The notes under the pieces: model-generated
The model's database searches: none
Told to the model about the DNA's origin: nothing
What the model saw: only the letters and a program-made list of their open reading frames with translations
Shown: positions 7,168 through 10,257 of the stretch, piece by piece
How positions within the stretch are numbered: position 1 is the first letter of the stretch
Layout of the letters: every line of letters starts with the position of its first letter
Source of the DNA: Chloroflexota bacterium
GTDB taxonomy: Bacteria > Chloroflexota > UBA6077 > CF-72
Direction of reading: 5' to 3'
DNA: 10,257 nt
NCBI GenBank assembly: GCA_019247135.1
Contig: JAFAPL010000163.1
Span: 1-10,257 of the forward strand
Position numbers and translations under genes: made by a program

Positions 7168-8436
7168 CTATGCGGGCGCGATGCGCTCCAGGCCGCCCAT
7201 GTACGGCCGAAGCACCTTTGGAATCACGACAGACCCGTCTTCTTCCTGATTGTTTTCCAGAATGGCGATCATGGTCCGCGGCAGCGCGACCCCGGAGCCA
7301 TTCAGCGTGTGAGGAAACTCCGTGCGCCCGCCCGCCTCGCGGCGGAAGCGGATGTTCGCGCGCCGCGCCTGGTAATCGTCGGCGTTCGAGATCGACGAGA
7401 CCTCCAGCCACTCCTCGGACCCTGCCGCCCACGCGTTGAGGTCGAAGGTCTTGGTCATGGCGAAGCCCAGGTCGCCCGTGCACAACAGCATCGCCTGGTA
7501 CGGCAGCTCCAGCCTGCGCAAAATATCTTCGGCGTCGGCGACGAGCTGATCGAGCGCCTGCATCGATTGCTCAGGCTCGACAACCCGCACCATCTCCACT
7601 TTGTAGAACTGCTTGACCCGTTTGATCCCGCGTACGTCGCGACCAGCCGCGGCGCGCTCTTTGCGGAAACACGGGCTCTGTGCGGTGAGCTTCAACGGCA
7701 AGCGTCCGGGCGGAATGATCTGGTCATAAAACAGGTTGACCAGCGGCACCTCGGAGGTAGGAATGAGCCAGAGGTCATCCTCGGCATCGTGGTACAGGTT
7801 GTCGTAGAACTTCGGTAACTGACCCGATCCGTACATGATGTCTTCACGCACCAGGTAGGGCGTGTGCGTTTCGGTGTAGCCCTGCTCGCGGACGTGGACG
7901 TCGAGCATGAAGTTCGTGAGCGCCCGCTGCAGCATGGCGCCAGCGCCGTTCAGGACGAAGAAGCGCGCTCCCGTCAACCGTGCGCCTGCCTCCAGATCCA
8001 GGATGCCTAACCGCGTCGCCAGCTCGTCGTGCGGAAGCGGTGGAAAATCGAACTTCCTGGGTTCTCCCCAGGTGCGCACGATTTCATTTTCCGTGTCGTC
8101 TTTGCCGAGCGGCACGCTCGCGTCGGGTAGATTCGGCACCCAGCCCAGCGCCTGCTTGCGTGTCTGCTCGACTTCCTTCAGCTGCTGCTCGCGTGACGCG
8201 AGCTCCTGTCCCAGGCGCCGCTCGTGCTCGACTTCTTCGTCTGATGGTCGGCCGCGCCGGGCTGAGGCGCGCTGTCGGCGTTCAGCACGCAGGCGTTCGA
8301 CGTCGGCGGTCAGCTGCCGCCACTCCTGGTCGGCGGCGACTGCCCTGTCGAATGCGCGAACCGCGTCTTCATCGCGCCGCGCCAGAATGGCGCGGGTCCG
8401 CTCCGGCTCGTGTCGCAACAGCTCCGGATTGAGCAA
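7168..8436 (-). CDS. serS: Seryl-tRNA synthetase
   Basis: This class IIa synthetase charges tRNA-Ser (and tRNA-Sec where present) with serine. It has 422 residues, normal for the family. Residues about 28-100 form the charged, helical tRNA-binding coiled-coil arm. The catalytic domain shows IPTSEVPLVNLF (225-236), motif 2 CFRKERAAAGRDVRG (256-270) and motif 3 NGSGVALPRTMIAILEN (379-395), ending with DGSVVIPKVLRPYMGG. The start is TTG 8436: the N-terminus MLNPELLRHEPERTRAIL is the standard SerRS beginning, GGAG (8448-8445) stands 8 nt upstream, and an in-frame stop lies further upstream. The start is one base after the lysS stop, so the pair is coupled. Motif 2 reads VKQFYKVEM where many SerRS have HQF. 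Identity is certain. Confidence 0.97.
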   Translation of the reverse strand: MLNPELLRHEPERTRAILARRDEDAVRAFDRAVAADQEWRQLTADVERLRAERRQRASARRGRPSDEEVEHERRLGQELASREQQLKEVEQTRKQALGWVPNLPDASVPLGKDDTENEIVRTWGEPRKFDFPPLPHDELATRLGILDLEAGARLTGARFFVLNGAGAMLQRALTNFMLDVHVREQGYTETHTPYLVREDIMYGSGQLPKFYDNLYHDAEDDLWLIPTSEVPLVNLFYDQIIPPGRLPLKLTAQSPCFRKERAAAGRDVRGIKRVKQFYKVEMVRVVEPEQSMQALDQLVADAEDILRRLELPYQAMLLCTGDLGFAMTKTFDLNAWAAGSEEWLEVSSISNADDYQARRANIRFRREAGGRTEFPHTLNGSGVALPRTMIAILENNQEEDGSVVIPKVLRPYMGGLERIAPA

Positions 8437-8437
8437 C

Positions 8438-9934
8438 TCACTGGCTCCGTCGCAACTGCGGAAACAAAATCACGTCGCGGATGGTGTGCTGATTGGTCAT
8501 CAGCATGACCAGCCGGTCGATTCCCAGGCCCATCCCGCCCGTTGGCGGCATGCCGTGCTCGAGGGCGGTGAGGAAATCCTGATCGAACGGCTGCGCTTCA
8601 ACGTCGCCCGCCTCGCGGGCGCGCACCTGCTGCTCGAAACGCTCGCGCTGGACTCGCGGATCGTTGAGCTCGGAGAAGGCATTCGCGAGCTCGATCCCGC
8701 CAGCGAATGCCTCCCAGCGCTCGACCTCGTCGGGATTTCCCGGCTTGCCCTTGGCCAACGTGCTGCCCGGAAAATCCGTCGGGTAGTCCGTCAGGAACGT
8801 CGGCTCGACCAATCTTGGCTCGACGAACGCGGTCAGCAGCTCGTCCAGGATTTTGCCGCGGTTCCAGTTCGCTTCGGCGTGCAGCCCAGCACGTTCGGCG
8901 GCTTCGCGCAGGCCATCCAGTCCATCATGCTGCGCGTAGTCGATGCCTGAGAACTCCGCGATGGCCTCGCGCAGCGGAATGCGCCGCCACGGAGGCGCGA
9001 AGTCGATCTGCTGATCGCCCCAGGGCACGCGCGTTCGGCCCACCGCGACACGCGCGACCGTCGCCACCATGTCCTCGGTCAATCGCATGACGTCGTGGTA
9101 GTCGGCGTAGGCCTGATACAGCTCGAGCATCGTGAACTCTGGGCTGTGCTTGAACGAGACGCCCTCGTTGCGGAAGTTGTGCCCGATCTCATACACGCGC
9201 TCGATCCCACCGATGATGCAGCGTTTCAGATACAGCTCGAGCGCGATGCGAAGATACAGCCGTGTGTCCATCGCGAAGGACTCCGTCGCAAACGGCCGTG
9301 CCGCGCCGCCGCCCGCGATGGGCTGCAGAATCGGTGTTTCGACTTCGACAAAACCTCGCGCATCGAGGTACCGCCGTATCGCGCCGACGATGCGGCTGCG
9401 CGTCAAGAACACCTGGCGCGTTTCTTCGTTGGCCATCAGGTCGAGGTAGCGCTGGCGGTAGCGCGTCTCGACGTCGACCAGGCCGTGCCACTTTTCGGGT
9501 GGGTTTCTCAGCGCTTTGCTGAGGACGGCGAGGTCGCTGACTTCGACGCTGACCTCGCCGGTTTTGCTCTTCGTGACCGTGCCGCAAGCGCTGGCGAAGT
9601 CGCCCGGATCGACGCTTTCGAACACCAGCCTCGCGTTCTCGTCGAGGGTGCCGGGATGCACGATGAGCTGGATTTGGCCTGATTCGTCGTGTACGAACAC
9701 GAACGCGAGGTTCTTGCCAAGCGTCTTGAACACGCCGAGCCGGCCCGCCACACAGACGCGCTCGCCTTGCAGCGCATCGAATCTGGCGCGTACCTCGGCC
9801 GCCTGGTGCGTGCGCCGCGTGGCCGTTGGGTACGCGCGGATGCCCGCCCCCTCGACGCGCGCGAGTTTCTCGAGTCGTGCCTGGCGGATGCGATCGGGCT
9901 CGTGTCCGTCCACTGCCGCGGGCGTCTCGGCCAT
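8438..9934 (-). CDS. lysS: Lysyl-tRNA synthetase, class II
   Basis: LysRS attaches lysine to tRNA-Lys. From ATG 9934 it has 498 residues, a normal length. Numbered from ATG 9967, the N-terminal OB-fold anticodon-binding domain covers about 68-155 (VCVAGRL, FVFVHDESGQIQ). Then comes LVDVETRYRQRYLDL (163-177), motif 1 (about 190-215, RGFVEVETPIL), motif 2 FRNEGVSFKHSPEFTMLELY (265-284) and motif 3 GGMGLGIDRLVMLMT (477-491). Some usual motif residues differ: PFATESF where THHN is common, and GSTLAK where SPLAK is common. The start is uncertain. ATG 9934 gives the usual N-terminus (RIRQARLEKLAR soon after it); ATG 9967 would add 11 residues. Neither has a Shine-Dalgarno, and 9967 directly follows a possible hairpin. 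It is the first gene of the visible cluster. Confidence 0.95.
   Translation of the reverse strand: MAETPAAVDGHEPDRIRQARLEKLARVEGAGIRAYPTATRRTHQAAEVRARFDALQGERVCVAGRLGVFKTLGKNLAFVFVHDESGQIQLIVHPGTLDENARLVFESVDPGDFASACGTVTKSKTGEVSVEVSDLAVLSKALRNPPEKWHGLVDVETRYRQRYLDLMANEETRQVFLTRSRIVGAIRRYLDARGFVEVETPILQPIAGGGAARPFATESFAMDTRLYLRIALELYLKRCIIGGIERVYEIGHNFRNEGVSFKHSPEFTMLELYQAYADYHDVMRLTEDMVATVARVAVGRTRVPWGDQQIDFAPPWRRIPLREAIAEFSGIDYAQHDGLDGLREAAERAGLHAEANWNRGKILDELLTAFVEPRLVEPTFLTDYPTDFPGSTLAKGKPGNPDEVERWEAFAGGIELANAFSELNDPRVQRERFEQQVRAREAGDVEAQPFDQDFLTALEHGMPPTGGMGLGIDRLVMLMTNQHTIRDVILFPQLRRSQ
8445..8448 (-). promoter_or_regulatory. serS Shine-Dalgarno inside lysS end
   Basis: GGAG lies within the last codons of lysS, 8 nt before the serS TTG start. 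It supports the non-ATG start, which the conserved SerRS N-terminus also demands, because no other start codon gives that N-terminus. Confidence 0.7.
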
Positions 9935-9967
9935 TGGGTTAACGCTAGCGCACGTACCAGCACTCAT

Positions 9968-9988
9968 GCGCTGGCGGCACCACAGCGC
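9968..9988 (-). repeat. Short inverted repeat just before lysS start region
   Basis: GCGCTG (9968-9973) and CAGCGC (9983-9988) pair around a 9-nt loop. On the mRNA the hairpin would end exactly at the upstream lysS ATG (9967), with UGGU in its loop. It may hinder initiation at 9967 and favour 9934. Six-bp GC arms also arise by chance in such DNA, so the functional reading is weak. Confidence 0.35.
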
Positions 9989-10111
9989 TGAGGAACTCCG
10001 TACGTTGCAAGCTGCGGCAGGCCCCTCAAGCGGGGGGTCGCCGCGGGAAGGAACGACCGAAGGGAGTGACTGGCGGCGGGGGGCGGCTAGTCCCCCGATC
10101 CATGCGCAGCT

Positions 10112-10183
10112 GCCAGCGGATCATGATCCGCTGGCCACGGCGGCACATGTGCCGCCGTGCGGAGCCGCGCATGCGCGGCTCCG
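10112..10183. repeat. Block of three contiguous perfect 24-bp palindromes
   Basis: Three units of exactly 24 bp lie end to end: 10112-10135, 10136-10159 and 10160-10183. Each is a perfect palindrome, and their centres are exactly 24 bp apart. The left half-sites are GCCAGCGGATCA, CACGGCGGCACA and CGGAGCCGCGCA, so the units differ but all share the central CATG. They also share G, C and G at half-site positions 5, 6 and 8. The units could fold as 10-bp stems with a CATG tetraloop in RNA or single-stranded DNA, or bind a symmetric protein. No T-tract follows on either strand. The structure is seen directly; the function is unknown. I do not recognise it as a named element. Confidence 0.95.
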
Positions 10184-10210
10184 TCACAAAGAATGCAAGT
10201 AGGAAATTCC

Positions 10211-10236
10211 CTGTCAGGCAAAGAACGGTTTGACAG
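10211..10236. repeat. 6-bp inverted repeat with 14-nt spacer; TTGACA on plus strand
   Basis: CTGTCA (10211-10216) and TGACAG (10231-10236) are exact complements, with centres 20 bp apart, about two helical turns. The right arm overlaps a consensus -35 box TTGACA (10230-10235) on the plus strand. Its -10 box would fall at the window edge or beyond. This could be an operator and promoter of a rightward gene outside the window. It is weak evidence on its own. Confidence 0.3.
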
Positions 10237-10257
10237 CGCGCGGTCCTCACCGTCAGC

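Larger units (their letters stand above)
9968..10257. other. Non-coding region upstream of lysS
   Basis: No convincing gene lies in these 290 bases. A 74-codon minus-strand reading frame at 10026-10250 has the Arg/Pro-rich make-up of out-of-frame GC-rich DNA and crosses the palindrome block. The stretch contains the hairpin next to lysS, G-rich plus-strand tracts (10032-10037 and 10078-10083), the three-palindrome block, and an inverted repeat near the right edge. No good promoter pointing at lysS and no intrinsic terminator was found. The promoter of the cluster may be here in an unfamiliar form, or beyond the right edge. Confidence 0.7.

Noticed and set aside
6931..7818. Plus-strand open frame of about 295 codons
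   Set aside because: It is antisense to glyQS and serS, which are certain genes; no family resemblance.
9968..9990. T-box-like element before lysS (UGGUGCCGC)
   Set aside because: It matches only about 9 of 14 positions of the T-box sequence, the critical A after UGGN is G, and no Stem I or specifier structure was found.
10032..10083. G-quadruplex on the plus strand
   Set aside because: G-runs exist, but two of the three loops would be 13-14 nt, so folding is doubtful.
10112..10183. Intrinsic terminator of a neighbouring gene
   Set aside because: No T-run follows any palindrome on either strand, and three equal contiguous units are not terminator architecture.
10112..10183. CRISPR array
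   Set aside because: The units are not identical repeats and there are no spacers; each unit is itself a palindrome.
10026..10250. Minus-strand 74-codon frame upstream of lysS
   Set aside because: It has Arg/Pro-rich composition and runs through the palindrome block; no ribosome site or family match is visible.

Overview
The window is GC-rich bacterial chromosome. It carries six housekeeping genes, all on the minus strand, so they are read from right to left: lysS, serS, glyQS, ppdK, dgt and dnaG. The gene content and order, the single-chain (alpha2) glycyl-tRNA synthetase and the protein sequences suggest a Chloroflexota-like or related GC-rich lineage. That placement is inferred from gene context and remembered family features; no tree was made. 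There are no insertion sequences, phage genes, tRNAs, rRNAs or CRISPR arrays.

Layout in the direction of transcription. Positions 9968-10257 hold no convincing gene. Their main feature is a block of three perfect 24-bp palindromes joined end to end (10112-10183), each different in sequence but all centred on CATG. Next come three class II aminoacyl-tRNA synthetases: lysS (8438-9934, possibly from 9967), serS (7168-8436, TTG start one base after the lysS stop) and glyQS (5758-7128, start uncertain between ATG 7128 and GTG 7122). They are followed by ppdK (2991-5747; its Shine-Dalgarno shares bases with the glyQS stop), dgt (1879-2991; its ATG overlaps the ppdK stop as TGATG) and, after a 130-nt gap, dnaG (1748 to beyond the left edge, GTG start).

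The tight spacing makes lysS-serS-glyQS-ppdK-dgt look like one translationally coupled transcript. dnaG may belong to it or may have its own weak promoter in the gap. The products cover tRNA charging (Lys, Ser, Gly), pyruvate/PEP interconversion, dNTP turnover and primer synthesis, so the cluster joins translation, energy metabolism and replication. dnaG is often followed by the major sigma factor rpoD in bacteria, and that would be the first guess for what lies past the left edge.

The coding part is ordinary. The best candidate for something undescribed is the tandem palindrome block upstream of lysS. A second point of interest is a perfect inverted repeat that overlaps the glyQS ribosome-binding site and start codon.
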